Assembly (NCBI RefSeq): GCF_002797445.1
Contig: NZ_PGEP01000001.1
Coordinates: 2,604,501 to 2,668,500 of the forward strand
Direction of reading: 5' to 3'
Origin: Acidovorax sp. 69
GTDB taxonomy: Bacteria; Pseudomonadota; Gammaproteobacteria; Burkholderiales; Burkholderiaceae_C
Length of the DNA: 64,000 nt
The notes under the pieces were generated by a model. The model had not been told where the DNA came from, did no database searches, and worked only from the letters and a program-made list of their open reading frames with translations. Of this stretch, positions 1 through 9,899 are shown one piece after another (within the stretch, counting starts at the first letter, position 1; every line of letters begins with the position of its first letter). The translations under genes were made by a program, and so were the position numbers.

Positions 1-308
1 TTGTGGCTGCCGGTGACCTGGATACCGCTGCGGCACAGCGTGCTGGCCGCAAAGTACAAGAGTGGTGTGGTGACCAGGCCCACGTCGATCACCTCGATGC
101 CCACCTCCATCAGCCCCTGGATCAGCGCCGCCGACATGGCCGGGCCCGAGAGTCGCCCATCGCGTCCCACGGCCACAGTGGTCTGCCCCTCGGCACGCGC
201 CGCCGTACCAAAAGCACGCCCGAGGCCCAAGGCCACTTCTTCGTTCAGGGTCGACGGCACGATGCCGCGAATGTCATAGGCTTTGAAAATAGCGGGCGTC
301 GGTTGCAC
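1..308 (-). CDS. Phosphomannomutase/phosphoglucomutase, N-terminal part, cut by the window edge
   Basis: This is the first ~102 residues of an alpha-D-phosphohexomutase, which interconverts hexose 6-phosphates and 1-phosphates for nucleotide-sugar and exopolysaccharide synthesis. The start is a GTG at 308 with an AAAGG ribosome binding site nine bases upstream; the protein then reads QPTPAIFKAYDIRGIVPSTL, the typical AlgC/ManB opening. The frame runs off the left edge inside GIQVTGSH, the loop that holds the phosphorylated catalytic serine, so the active site itself is only partly visible. It is divergent from the alkylation-repair gene to its right. The family is clear; which sugar it prefers cannot be judged from this fragment. 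Confidence 0.85.
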   Translation of the reverse strand, partial: MQPTPAIFKAYDIRGIVPSTLNEEVALGLGRAFGTAARAEGQTTVAVGRDGRLSGPAMSAALIQGLMEVGIEVIDVGLVTTPLLYFAASTLCRSGIQVTGSH

Positions 309-493
309 GTAGAAGGGCCTTTCGAGAAAGGTAAATGGGACGAAGAACCTGTTCCCCAAGGCGGTGAACAGTCGGCCGCATTGTAGGCGTCGGCCTTTCT
401 ACTGCCTGTCAGCCCGTGCCAGGGGCCGAGACGTGCGAGGCACATGTCCGAAAACGGCCAGTGCCAGCGTGGCGGCCTCCTATGATCGGGCCC

Positions 494-2131
494 ATGACTT
501 TGCCCCCAGCGCCCTCCTCCACAGCCACCCACGCAGCGCCCCCTGCGTCGGACGAGGGCCGTTACCTGGCGCTGCAGACGCGCGATGCGCGTTTTGACGG
601 GCATTTTTTCACTGGCGTGACCTCTACCGGTATCTACTGCCGCCCCGTGTGCGCCGTGCGTACCCCTCGGCGCGAAAACTGCCGTTTCTTTGCGCTGGCG
701 GCCCAGGCAGAGAGCGCGGGCTTTCGCCCTTGCCTGCGCTGCCGGCCTGAGCTGGCACCCCAGTCGCTGGTGTGGTCGGTGCAGGACGCCAGCGGCATCT
801 TGGTGCAGCAGGCTGTGCGTTTGCTGGATGCCCCCGACCTGTGGGCTGACAGGGCCCCCGCACCCGCAAGCTCTCCGCGCACCGAAGAAACCCAAGGCGC
901 TACCGTGGCCCGTTTGGCACAGCGCCTGGGCGTGAGCGACCGGCACCTGCGACGCATCTTTGAAGCCGCCCTGGGCGTCTCGCCCCTGCAATACCTGCAG
1001 ACCCGGCGGCTCCTGACGGCCAAGCAGCTGCTGACTGACACCACCATGCCGGTGACGCAGGTCGCCCTGGCCAGTGGGTTTGCCAGCGTGCGGCGCTTCA
1101 ATGCCGCTTTTTCGGGGCACTATGGCCTGAATCCGACACAACTGCGGCGCAGCGGCGGCGGCGACGTCACAACGCCAGGCACGGGCCGCCCCCCCCGCAA
1201 CAGTGCGTTGCGCCTGGCCTGGCGCCCGCCTTTTGACGTGGACGCCCTGCTGGCCTTCTTTGAAAAACGGCAGTTTCATGGGGTGGAATGGGTCATACAC
1301 AGCGATGACGGCCCCTGCTTGCGGCGCACGGTGCGCTTGCCGAGCGCCAGCACCGGGCTGGCGCAGGAAACCACCGGCTGGCTCAGTGCCTGTTTTGATG
1401 TGGCACGCCGCCAGGTGCTGCTGCAAACCAGCGACAGTCTGTACCCCGTGCTGCCGCTGGTGATCCGGCGCGTGCGCGCCATGCTGGACCTCGATGCGGA
1501 CCCCATTGCCATCAACGCCGTGCTGCACCCGCATTTCCCACAAGGCGATGGACTGCGTGTGCCCGGCGCTTTCGACGGCTTTGAGCTGGCGGTGCGCGCG
1601 GTGCTGGGCCAACAAATCACCGTGGCAGCCGCCCGCACGCTGGGTCAGCGTCTGGTGGAGCGGCTGGGTGAACCCATCAACACCCCCTGGCCTGAGTTGC
1701 ATCGTTTGTTTCCGACTCCGGCCTTGCTGGCCGCCACCGACGGCGATGTGCTGGGCCAACTCGGCATCGTGCGCCAACGCCAGGCTGCTATCGGGGCCCT
1801 GGCCCGCGCGGTGGACAGCGGCGCCCTGGCGCTGCATGCGGGCGCTGATGTCGAACAAACCACGGCCGCCCTGTGTGCCTTGCCCGGCATTGGGGACTGG
1901 ACGGCCCAGTACATCGCCATGCGGGTGCTGCGCTGGCCCGATGCCTTCCCGGCGGGTGACGTGGCGTTGCACAAGGCGCTGGGGGTTCAGCCGCTCAAGA
2001 ACCCGGCCCGCGCCGCCACGGCGGCCTCGCAGGCCTGGCGGCCCTGGCGCAGTTACGCGGTGCTGCGTGCCTGGGCTGCCGGCGGCAGCAGCGCCATGCC
2101 AGCCGCCAGTACAGACACAAAATCACTATAA
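494..2131 (+). CDS. alkA: Ada N-terminal domain / AraC HTH / AlkA DNA-3-methyladenine glycosylase II fusion
   Basis: This 545-residue fusion joins three modules. Residues ~20-90 form the Ada zinc domain with Cys49, Cys53, Cys80 and Cys83, which accepts methyl groups from phosphotriesters. Residues ~140-220 are an AraC-type helix-turn-helix (RHLRRIFEAALGVSP). Residues ~240-520 are AlkA, with the helix-hairpin-helix LPGIGDWTAQYIAMR followed by the FPAGDVALHK segment that holds the catalytic Asp. It should sense alkyl damage and excise 3-methyladenine-type bases. The start was set at the second of two close ATGs (482 and 494); an upstream in-frame start at 416 is unlikely. A run of eight C residues (1189-1196) encodes part of the linker between HTH and AlkA. 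It lies just upstream of ogt, so damage reversal and base excision are co-located. Confidence 0.9.
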   Translation: MTLPPAPSSTATHAAPPASDEGRYLALQTRDARFDGHFFTGVTSTGIYCRPVCAVRTPRRENCRFFALAAQAESAGFRPCLRCRPELAPQSLVWSVQDASGILVQQAVRLLDAPDLWADRAPAPASSPRTEETQGATVARLAQRLGVSDRHLRRIFEAALGVSPLQYLQTRRLLTAKQLLTDTTMPVTQVALASGFASVRRFNAAFSGHYGLNPTQLRRSGGGDVTTPGTGRPPRNSALRLAWRPPFDVDALLAFFEKRQFHGVEWVIHSDDGPCLRRTVRLPSASTGLAQETTGWLSACFDVARRQVLLQTSDSLYPVLPLVIRRVRAMLDLDADPIAINAVLHPHFPQGDGLRVPGAFDGFELAVRAVLGQQITVAAARTLGQRLVERLGEPINTPWPELHRLFPTPALLAATDGDVLGQLGIVRQRQAAIGALARAVDSGALALHAGADVEQTTAALCALPGIGDWTAQYIAMRVLRWPDAFPAGDVALHKALGVQPLKNPARAATAASQAWRPWRSYAVLRAWAAGGSSAMPAASTDTKSL

Positions 2132-2160
2132 AAATAATAGCTGCCAGCACAATACACAAA
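2129..2160 (-). repeat. Degenerate copy of the dispersed AGCGCT palindromic repeat
   Basis: The stretch holds AATAGCTGCCAGCAC, matching one arm of the repeat family seen at 7739, 11267, 26184, 32042, 36366, 41506, 44565 and 58400. It begins on the stop codon of alkA; the second arm has decayed, so no strong hairpin is expected. Confidence 0.55.
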
Positions 2161-2216
2161 AGCACAATAGCGTGATATTGATGATTTTTTCACCCCTCAG
2201 AGCGAAATCTCCCCGT

Positions 2217-2777
2217 ATGCGTTTCCACCCCCTTACCGTTCAGGCACATGCCCCAACACCCCTGGGCCGGGTGCGTCTCTCGGCGTCTCCAGCAGGTCTG
2301 TCGGGCATCTGGTTTGAAAGCCAGCGCCACGAGCCCAGCCATTGGCTGTACGGCCCCTCCGCCTGGGCCACAGCGCCGGACCACCCGCTGCTGCAGGCCG
2401 CAACCGCGCAGTTGCAGCAGTATCTGAGTGGCCAGCGCGATCATTTCGATCTGCCGCTGGATCTGTCGGGTGGCACCGCTTTCCAGCAAAGCGTGTGGCG
2501 GGCGCTGCTTTCTATCCTGCGCGGTCAGACCACAAGCTACGGGGCGTTGAGCCAGCAGCTGGGCAACCCCCGGGCCGTGCGGGCCGTGGGTGCAGCCATA
2601 GGCCGCAACCCCCTGAGCGTGGTGGTGCCCTGCCACCGGGTGGTGGGTGCCGATGGCCGCCTGACCGGCTACGCGGGCGGCCTCGATCGCAAGAGGGCCT
2701 TGCTGGTCCTGGAAAATGCCACGCTCGGCGGCTCAGGTCCCTACTCCCACTCCTCCCACTCCAAAGGACATGCATGA
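2217..2777 (+). CDS. ogt: Methylated-DNA-[protein]-cysteine S-methyltransferase (O6-alkylguanine repair)
   Basis: This 186-residue protein transfers the alkyl group from O6-methylguanine to its own cysteine. The active-site box PCHRVVG is present with Cys139, preceded by the conserved GAAIGRNPLSVVV and followed by LTGYAGGLDRKRALLVLE. The length is normal for a stand-alone Ogt. The start at 2217 gives the family-typical N-terminus; an in-frame ATG at 2181 would add 12 residues. It follows alkA by 85 bases and its stop overlaps the next start as ATGA, so the DMT transporter is probably translated with it. Confidence 0.92.
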   Translation: MRFHPLTVQAHAPTPLGRVRLSASPAGLSGIWFESQRHEPSHWLYGPSAWATAPDHPLLQAATAQLQQYLSGQRDHFDLPLDLSGGTAFQQSVWRALLSILRGQTTSYGALSQQLGNPRAVRAVGAAIGRNPLSVVVPCHRVVGADGRLTGYAGGLDRKRALLVLENATLGGSGPYSHSSHSKGHA

Positions 2778-3700
2778 ACAGCCAGGGCACCCAGCCTGTA
2801 TCGACCTGGATCGGTGAGTTTGTGCTGCTGGCAGCGCTGTGGGGCGCGTCCTTTTTGTTCATGCGGCTGGGCGCTGCCGAATTTGGCCCGCTGCCCATGG
2901 CCGGTTTGCGCGTTACGCTGGCCACGCTGTTTCTCTGGCCCATCATGCTGCGCCAGGGCCACTGGCCCGCATTGCGCAAGCACTGGCGGCCTATCCTGCT
3001 GGCAGGTGTCCTCAATTCGGCCATTCCGTTTGCACTGTTTGCCTGGGCGGTGATGCACATCACCACGGGCATGACCTCTATCCTCAATGCCACCGTGCCA
3101 CTGTTTGGTGCGCTGGTGGCCTGGATCTGGCTGGGTGACCGCATCAACCGCTTGCGCTGGTTGGGTTTGGCCCTGGGTTTTGTGGGCGTGGCATTGTTGA
3201 CATTGCGGGCCCCGGTCGGCAGCGGGCTCAAGACCGAACACACCGCTTGGGCCATTGCGGCCTGCCTGGTGGCGTCCAGCTTTTACGGTGTGTCGGCCAG
3301 CTTTGCGCGGCGCCACCTCACGGGCATTCCCCCGCTCGCGACAGCCACCGGCAGCCAGCTGGGTGCCGCATTGGCCCTGGCGTTGCCCACGCTGTGGCTG
3401 TGGCCGACACAAATGCCCGGCCCCAGCGCCTGGGCCGCGATTGTGGCAATCGCCGTGTTTTGCACCGGCATTGCATACATCCTGTACTTTCGCCTCATCG
3501 TGCACGCAGGCCCCAGCCGCGCGTTGGCGGTGACTTTCATCACCCCCGTGTTCGCGGTTCTCTATGGCGCGTTGTTTCTGGGCGAAACCGTCACGCCCTG
3601 GATGATTGGCTGCGCCCTGGTGATCGTGTGCGGCACCATGTTGTCAACCGGACTTATCAGGACGCGCCGCTCGCCCGCGACACCCCCAGAACGCGCCTAA
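2774..3700 (+). CDS. EamA/DMT-family membrane transporter
   Basis: This 308-residue inner-membrane protein has ten predicted hydrophobic helices arranged as two EamA repeats. The first starts at LAALWGASFLFMRLG, and the second ends with a typical PVFAVLYGALFLGE segment. The family exports small metabolites such as amino acids; the substrate is not evident. It overlaps ogt by four bases (ATGA), implying translational coupling with a DNA-repair gene, an odd pairing that may simply reflect operon growth. Confidence 0.85.
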   Translation: MNSQGTQPVSTWIGEFVLLAALWGASFLFMRLGAAEFGPLPMAGLRVTLATLFLWPIMLRQGHWPALRKHWRPILLAGVLNSAIPFALFAWAVMHITTGMTSILNATVPLFGALVAWIWLGDRINRLRWLGLALGFVGVALLTLRAPVGSGLKTEHTAWAIAACLVASSFYGVSASFARRHLTGIPPLATATGSQLGAALALALPTLWLWPTQMPGPSAWAAIVAIAVFCTGIAYILYFRLIVHAGPSRALAVTFITPVFAVLYGALFLGETVTPWMIGCALVIVCGTMLSTGLIRTRRSPATPPERA

Positions 3701-3887
3701 ACTCTGCACATGGTTGTTGTGCCGGGTTCTTGCTTATGCGCCACGAGTTCCTCGCGGCGAGTTACCGGCTTGGGGTCTTGTGTGCCCCCCAGTGCTGGCG
3801 CGTTGGGCACATTCGGCGCCTGGCGCCCTGAGCCTGCGTGCCCCCCTCTTTTCGCCCCTTCCGAGGCGTCTTCTCGGGCCCTTCACC

Positions 3888-6800
3888 ATGGCCCATAACG
3901 CGCTGCTGGCAGGCGGACTGCTGATCCTGCTGGTACTGGTGCTGGCGCATCTGAAGCCGGCCGAAATCCTGCGTCCCTCCCGTCACACGCAAGTGCTCAC
4001 CGGGGTGATGGGCGGTGTGGTGTCGGCATTGATTCTTGTGGTGCTGCGCATGAATGCGCCCGAATTGGGCGTGGTGGCCTACCCGACGGCCACGGCCTTC
4101 ATGGGCTTGTATTTCGGCCCCCTCTCGGCGGGAATCACCGCAGCCATGGCCCTGCTGGCGCTGGCCTGGAGTGAAGACGCGGCGTGGCTTGCCGCCCTGG
4201 CCGTACTGACAGGGGCTGGCGCACTGGCGGGGCTGTGGCGCCTGGCAGATTCTCGCCCCGGTGCCAATCCATGGCTTGGCATGACGGGCATGGCCGTGAC
4301 CTTGCCACCCGTGGTTGCGCTCTGCCTGGTCGCTGGCGGCGTTCAGCCCTTGCCGACCTCGGCGCTGGAATGGCTGCTGCAGTTGCCCTGGTACCACGGC
4401 GCTGGCATCCTGATTTTGGGCACTGGGCGGCAACTGCTGGTGGGCAAGGCGCAATCGGTGGCGGCGCTGGAGCATGCCCACCACACGCTGGAAGAACGCG
4501 AGCAGCAACTGCGTCTGGCGTTGGACTCCCTGGGCGGAGGGCGTTGGGAATGGGATGTCGGAACCCGCCGGTTCCATTGCAGTGGTGCCTTCTACGAGGC
4601 CTACGGCATCACCCGCGCCGATACCGATGCCCCCGACCTGTGGGAGCGTTGGTATGCACGGCGCCATCCGGTGGACGCCGAACGCAACGCCGCGCGGCTC
4701 GCTCGGGCCATGGACGGGCTGGAGGAAAGCTACGAGGCTGAGTTCCGCGTGATGGACACGGCGGGCCAATGGCACTGGCTGATGTCGCGTGGCTCGGTCG
4801 CCCGACGCGACGCCCAGGGACGCCCTGCCAGCCTGATCGGCATGGATGTGGACATCACGGCGCACCGCGAGGTCGAGGATGCGCTGCGCTCCTCCGAGGC
4901 CAAATACACCACCTTCTACCAGACGCTGCCCGACCCGGCGGGCATCTCGCGCATCTCGGACGGCCGCTATGTGGACATCAACCCGGCCTTCTGTGAGGTG
5001 CTGGGCCGACCGCGTGAGGAAGTGATCGGGCGCACGTCCACCGAGCTGCAGATCTGGGCCAGCGAACAAGAGCGTGCGCGGCTGGTCGACACCTTCCGTC
5101 GCGAAGGCAAGGTGGACCGCCTGCCCCTGGTAGCGCAAAGCAAGGGCGTGCGCATTCCGGGCCTGATGTCGGCACGCTCCGTGCTTGTGAATGGCGAAAA
5201 TTGTTTTGTTTTCGTATTCCACGACATGACCGAAGCCCAACGCACCAGCGACGAACTTCGGGCGCTCAATAACCAGTTGCAGCAAGCCGGCCGCCTGGCC
5301 CGCCTGGGCGCCTGGGAAGACGAGCGCGGCAAAGGCCTGGTGTACTGGTCTGAAATGTGTTTTGACATCCATGGCCTGGACTCCAGCCAGCCGCCACCCA
5401 GCGACTACATCAACCGCCATGTTGCACCGGCCTACCGTGAGCCACTGCGCGAGAAGTTCCGCCAAAGCATCCGTTCACGCACCGCTTGGAGCATGGAGAT
5501 GGAGGTCCGCCATGCCGATGGCCACCTGCTGTGGATGCGTGCACGCGGCGAACCCGTGATCGAGAACGGCCGCGTCGTCAAGGTGCGCGGCGTGATGCAG
5601 GACATCGACGAGGCCAAGCGTGCCGAACAGCGTCTGCGCCAGTCGGAGGAACGGTTCTCGCGCATCTTCCACCTCATGCCCTACCCGATGGGTCTGTCAC
5701 GCCGCAGCGACGGGCAGTATGTAGACATCAACCCCGCCTGGGTGGAGATGATCGGCATTCCCCGCGAAGAAGCCATTGGCCACACGGCGATCGAGCTGGG
5801 CATCTTCTCGGCCGAGGACCGTCGGCGGCTGATGCACGAAGTGGAACGCTCCGGCCAGCTCAGCGACTATGAAGTCACGTTGAACCTGCGCAGCGGCCCC
5901 CCACGGACCGTGCTGCAATCCATGCGGTCCACAGAGTTTGACGGCGAGCCCTGCTGGCTGTTTTCAGTGCACGACATCACCGACCGCAAACGCAACGAAG
6001 AACAAGTGCGCGAGCGGGAAGAACTGCTCTCCCTCACCATCTCTGCCGCGTCGCTGGGACTGTGGGACTGGAACCTGCAGACCGGTATCGTCACGGGCGA
6101 CAGTCGTTGGCACGCCATGCGCGGTGCGGAGGCATCGGGCGGCAATGCCCCCATGCCCACGCAGTGGACCCACGCCATCGCCCCCGAAGACATCGACCGT
6201 ATCACCGCCGAACTGGAGCGCCACACCACCCATCCCGGCACACCGTTTGATGCCACTTGGCGCGTGAGCCAGCCCACAGACGCCGCACGCTGGGTGCGCA
6301 ATCTGGGCAAGATCGTGGGTTTTGACAGCAATGGGCGCCCTGCCCGCATGCTGGGCGTGGCCATCGACGTGACACCCCAGCGCGAGCAAGAGGTCATGCT
6401 GCAGCGTTTGGCGCTGTACGACGCCCTCACCGGCCTGCCCAACCGTGTGCTGCTGGCCCGCAAGCTGCAGGAAAGCATGGCCCTGGCCCGCGAGAACGGG
6501 ACGCAACTGGGCGTTGCCTACCTGGACCTGGACGGTTTCAAACCCGTGAACGACCGCCTCGGACATGGCGCTGGCGACCGCCTGCTGGTGGTCGTGGCTG
6601 GCCGCCTCACCCGCGCCCTGCGGCCCCTCGACTGTGTGGCCCGTCTGGGTGGCGACGAATTTGTGATCCTCATGCCGGGGCTGTCATCGGTCAGTGACTG
6701 CGAGCACCTGCTTGAGAAAGTGATGGAAAGCGTCTCGGCTCCCTACACGCTCGACACCGAGCGCGTGGTGGTCACGGCCAGCATCGGCTACACCGTTTTC

Positions 6801-7727
6801 CCCCAGGACGATGCCGATGCCGACACCCTGCTGCGCCACGCCGACCAGGCCATGTATGCCGCCAAGCAGGCGGGGCGCAATCGTTTTCACCAGTTCGACG
6901 CGGCGCAGGAGCGTGCGGTACAACTGCTGCGAGCACAGGGGCGCCACCTGCGCGATGCGCTTGCCGACGCCCAATTCACGCTGTACCTGCAACCCAAGGT
7001 AGACATGCGCAGCGGCACCGTGGTGGGGGCCGAAGCACTCTCACGCTGGAACCACCCCGAGCGTGGACTGGTGTCACCGGCCGAATTCTTGCCGCTGCTG
7101 CAAGGCACTGAGCTGGAAATCGGTTTTGGCGAATGGGTGGCCGAAGCCGCGCTCACCGTCCTGGAGCAGTTGCAGGACCGAGGCTTGCCCATGCCCCTGA
7201 GCATCAACATTGCCGCCCAGCACCTGCAACACCCTGGCTTTGCGCGCTGGATGGCGCAATGCCTGGCACGCCACCCCAAGGTGCCAGCACACCTGGTGGA
7301 GATCGAGATCACCGAAAGCGCCGCCCTTTACGACCTGTCGGCCGTGGCGGCGACATTGACCGAATTGCGCGGCATGGGCGTGAGTGTGTCGCTGGACGAC
7401 TTTGGCACCGGTTATTCGTCGCTGACGTACCTGCGCCGCCTGCCCATGGACACGCTCAAGATCGACCAGAGCTTTGTGCACGGCATGATGGGCGACCCCG
7501 GCGACCTGGCCATCGTGCAGGGCGTGATCGGCCTGGCCCGCTCCTTCGGCTACCGCGTGATCGCCGAAGGGGTGGAAACCATCGAACAAGGCCAGATGCT
7601 GCTGCAACTGGGCTGCACCCAGGCCCAGGGTTACTGCATCGCGCGGCCCATGCCGCTGGAGGACTTCATCGGCTGGACGTCAGCGTGGCAGCCCCCGGCG
7701 GGGTGGCAGCGAAACAGGCCCGTGTGA
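3888..7727 (+). CDS. Membrane-anchored five-PAS GGDEF-EAL cyclic-di-GMP protein
   Basis: This 1279-residue sensor starts with about six hydrophobic helices (residues 1-180) resembling a 5TMR-type membrane sensor. Five PAS segments follow (starting near 205, 335, 457, 582 and 706), then a GGDEF domain and a C-terminal EAL domain. The cyclase motif GGDEF is intact at 921-925, and an inhibitory RxxD (Arg912-Asp915) sits five residues before it. The phosphodiesterase motif EALSRW (Glu1049) and DDFGTGYSSL are also intact, so it could both make and degrade c-di-GMP. The start was taken at 3888, where the membrane domain begins; the frame is open for 58 more codons upstream without membrane-like sequence. 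Confidence 0.9.
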   Translation: MAHNALLAGGLLILLVLVLAHLKPAEILRPSRHTQVLTGVMGGVVSALILVVLRMNAPELGVVAYPTATAFMGLYFGPLSAGITAAMALLALAWSEDAAWLAALAVLTGAGALAGLWRLADSRPGANPWLGMTGMAVTLPPVVALCLVAGGVQPLPTSALEWLLQLPWYHGAGILILGTGRQLLVGKAQSVAALEHAHHTLEEREQQLRLALDSLGGGRWEWDVGTRRFHCSGAFYEAYGITRADTDAPDLWERWYARRHPVDAERNAARLARAMDGLEESYEAEFRVMDTAGQWHWLMSRGSVARRDAQGRPASLIGMDVDITAHREVEDALRSSEAKYTTFYQTLPDPAGISRISDGRYVDINPAFCEVLGRPREEVIGRTSTELQIWASEQERARLVDTFRREGKVDRLPLVAQSKGVRIPGLMSARSVLVNGENCFVFVFHDMTEAQRTSDELRALNNQLQQAGRLARLGAWEDERGKGLVYWSEMCFDIHGLDSSQPPPSDYINRHVAPAYREPLREKFRQSIRSRTAWSMEMEVRHADGHLLWMRARGEPVIENGRVVKVRGVMQDIDEAKRAEQRLRQSEERFSRIFHLMPYPMGLSRRSDGQYVDINPAWVEMIGIPREEAIGHTAIELGIFSAEDRRRLMHEVERSGQLSDYEVTLNLRSGPPRTVLQSMRSTEFDGEPCWLFSVHDITDRKRNEEQVREREELLSLTISAASLGLWDWNLQTGIVTGDSRWHAMRGAEASGGNAPMPTQWTHAIAPEDIDRITAELERHTTHPGTPFDATWRVSQPTDAARWVRNLGKIVGFDSNGRPARMLGVAIDVTPQREQEVMLQRLALYDALTGLPNRVLLARKLQESMALARENGTQLGVAYLDLDGFKPVNDRLGHGAGDRLLVVVAGRLTRALRPLDCVARLGGDEFVILMPGLSSVSDCEHLLEKVMESVSAPYTLDTERVVVTASIGYTVFPQDDADADTLLRHADQAMYAAKQAGRNRFHQFDAAQERAVQLLRAQGRHLRDALADAQFTLYLQPKVDMRSGTVVGAEALSRWNHPERGLVSPAEFLPLLQGTELEIGFGEWVAEAALTVLEQLQDRGLPMPLSINIAAQHLQHPGFARWMAQCLARHPKVPAHLVEIEITESAALYDLSAVAATLTELRGMGVSVSLDDFGTGYSSLTYLRRLPMDTLKIDQSFVHGMMGDPGDLAIVQGVIGLARSFGYRVIAEGVETIEQGQMLLQLGCTQAQGYCIARPMPLEDFIGWTSAWQPPAGWQRNRPV

Positions 7728-7738
7728 ATTTTGAATAA

Positions 7739-7781
7739 AAATAGCTGCCAGCGCTTATTCAATAAGCGCTGGCAGCTATTT
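7739..7781. repeat. Perfect 41-bp palindrome, best copy of the dispersed AGCGCT repeat; probable bidirectional terminator
   Basis: The left arm AATAGCTGCCAGCGCTTATT (7740-7759) and its exact complement (7761-7780) flank a single C; one more A-T pair extends each side. It lies between two convergent genes, the GGDEF-EAL gene and prpE, and is followed by T-rich sequence, so it can act as a terminator in both directions. Confidence 0.8.
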
Positions 7782-7833
7782 ATTTAATAGCGTCTTGCAG
7801 GCGCTGACTTCGGCAGCGGGTCTGTCTCAGGCC

Positions 7834-9726
7834 TCAACCCACCAGATCCTTCACCTGCTGCAACGCTGCTGGGTCTTCCATCGTCGTCAAATCCCCCGGA
7901 TCGCGCCGTTCGGCCACGGCCTGCAGGGCGCGGCGCAGCAATTTGCCGCTGCGGGTCTTGGGCAGCACGGTCACAAAAAACACGCGTGACGGGCGGGCTA
8001 CGGCGCCCAGCTGGTTGTCCACCTGTTTCATGACCTCGCCTTCCAGCTTGAGCCGTGCGGCCTCAGAGTCGAGCCCTGACGCATCACGCGCTACCGCGAA
8101 CGCCATGGCCACCTGGCCTTTCAGGCTGTCGGCCACGCCCACCACGGCCACTTCGGCAATATTGGGGTGGGAGGAAATGCTCTCTTCGATCTCACGCGTG
8201 CCCAGGCGGTGGCCCGCCACGTTGATCACGTCGTCGGTGCGGCCCAGAATGAAGTGGTATCCGTCGGCGTCGCGGATGCCCCAATCAAAGGTGCTGTAGA
8301 TCAACCGGCCGGGGATGCTCTTCCAGTAGGTGTTCACGAACCGTGCGTCGTCGCGCCACACCGTCTGCATGCAGCCGGGCGGCAGCGGGCCTTCGATGGC
8401 CACCACACCCTTCTGGTTGGCACCGGTCAGTTCTTCGCCATTGCTTTCGTCGATCAGCTTCACGCCATAGCCATACATGGCCTTGCCCGGGCTGCCAAAG
8501 CGGGTGGTTTGCTGCTGCACACCATTGGCCAGGGTCAGAATGGGCCAGCCGGTTTCGGTCTGCCAGTAGTTGTCGATGATGGGCACCTGCAGCGCGTCAC
8601 TGATCCACTGTGCCGTGGGCTCATCGAGTGGCTCACCCGCCAGCCACAGGGCCTTGAGGCTCTTCACGTTGTATCGGGTTAGGTAAGCGGGGTCCTGCTT
8701 CTTGAGCACGCGCACCGCCGTGGGGGCCGAGAACATGTGGGTGACCTGGTACTTTTCCACGATGCTCCACCACACGCCCGCGTCGGGCCGCGTGGGCAGG
8801 CCCTCGTACATGATGGTCGTCATGCCCGCGATCAACGGGCCATAAACGATGTAGCTGTGGCCCACCACCCAGCCAATGTCGCTGGTGGCAAAGTAAACCT
8901 GCCCTGCCTTGGCATCAAAGATGTGCTTCATGCTGGCCGCCAGCGCCACGGTGTATCCGCCCGTGTCGCGCTGCACGCCCTTGGGTTTTCCGGTGGTGCC
9001 GCTGGTGTAGAGCGTGTAGCTGGGATGGGTGGATTCCACCCACTCGCAGGGCACCACGGTGTTGAGATGCTGTTCACGCAGCGGAGTCCAGTCGTGGTCG
9101 CGCCCCGGTTGCAGGTGCATGGGCGCCAGGCCCCGGTTCACCATCAGCACCGCAGCGGGCTTGTGTTGGGACAGTGCAATGGCCTCGTCCAGCAGCGGCT
9201 TGTAGGGCACCACCTTGCCACCGCGCGATCCGGCATCGGCGCTGACCACGGCCACGGGCTCGGCATCTTCAATGCGGGAGGCCAGCGAGCCCGAGGCAAA
9301 GCCGCCAAACACCACCGAATGCAGGGCCCCAATGCGCACACACGCCAGCATGGCAAAGGCGGCCTCGGCAATCATGGGCATGTAAATGAGCACGCGGTCG
9401 CCCTTTTTCACACCCAGCGACAACAACACGGCCGCCATGCGCTGCACCTCAGCATGCAGCTCGGCAAAGCTGTAACTGCGCTCGGTGTTGGTTTCGGTGG
9501 AGATGGCCACCAGCGCGGCCTGGCTGGCGCGCGTGGCCAGGTGCCGGTCGACTGCGTTGTGGCACAGGTTGGTGGTGCCGCCCACAAACCATTTGGCAAA
9601 CGGCGGGTTGCTGTAATCGCAGACCTGCTGGGGTGGCGTCTTCCATTCGATCAACTGGGCCTGTTCGCTCCAGAAAGCGTCGCGGTGGTCAATGGACTGG
9701 CGGTAGAAGTCAGCGTATGCGGTCAT
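7834..9726 (-). CDS. prpE: Propionyl-CoA synthetase (AMP-forming acyl-CoA ligase)
   Basis: This 630-residue adenylate-forming enzyme activates propionate (or similar short acids) with ATP and CoA, feeding the methylcitrate cycle. The AMP-binding signature YTSGTTGKPKGV is intact, followed by DIGWVVGHSYIVYGPL and the C-terminal RSGKLLRRALQAV with the catalytic Lys. The length and the opening TAYADFYRQSIDHRDAFW match PrpE better than acetyl-CoA synthetase. The start at 9726 is supported by GGAG ten bases upstream. It stands alone here, without prpBCD, and is divergent from chrA. Confidence 0.9.
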   Translation of the reverse strand: MTAYADFYRQSIDHRDAFWSEQAQLIEWKTPPQQVCDYSNPPFAKWFVGGTTNLCHNAVDRHLATRASQAALVAISTETNTERSYSFAELHAEVQRMAAVLLSLGVKKGDRVLIYMPMIAEAAFAMLACVRIGALHSVVFGGFASGSLASRIEDAEPVAVVSADAGSRGGKVVPYKPLLDEAIALSQHKPAAVLMVNRGLAPMHLQPGRDHDWTPLREQHLNTVVPCEWVESTHPSYTLYTSGTTGKPKGVQRDTGGYTVALAASMKHIFDAKAGQVYFATSDIGWVVGHSYIVYGPLIAGMTTIMYEGLPTRPDAGVWWSIVEKYQVTHMFSAPTAVRVLKKQDPAYLTRYNVKSLKALWLAGEPLDEPTAQWISDALQVPIIDNYWQTETGWPILTLANGVQQQTTRFGSPGKAMYGYGVKLIDESNGEELTGANQKGVVAIEGPLPPGCMQTVWRDDARFVNTYWKSIPGRLIYSTFDWGIRDADGYHFILGRTDDVINVAGHRLGTREIEESISSHPNIAEVAVVGVADSLKGQVAMAFAVARDASGLDSEAARLKLEGEVMKQVDNQLGAVARPSRVFFVTVLPKTRSGKLLRRALQAVAERRDPGDLTTMEDPAALQQVKDLVG

Positions 9727-9899
9727 TGTGGGAGTCTCCTCGGCATCTCTCGCCCTGCCAGGACAGCAGGTTTTGAATTCATAATTATTCATAACGGGCT
9801 TGCGGCAAACTGACGCAACGCCAGGAACAACGCGCCCAGCGGGGCATGGCATATCGATATTCCCACAGGCGTCATGTTCCGCTGTCACACTCCGGGGCC

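Noticed and set aside
1189..1196. C8 homopolymer inside the alkA fusion as a phase-variation site
   Set aside because: Eight C residues in a high-GC linker are common by chance; no other sign of phase variation.
245..1972. 575-codon open frame on the minus strand opposite alkA
   Set aside because: It mirrors a real, well-matched gene on the other strand, has no family resemblance, and high GC content creates such long antisense frames.
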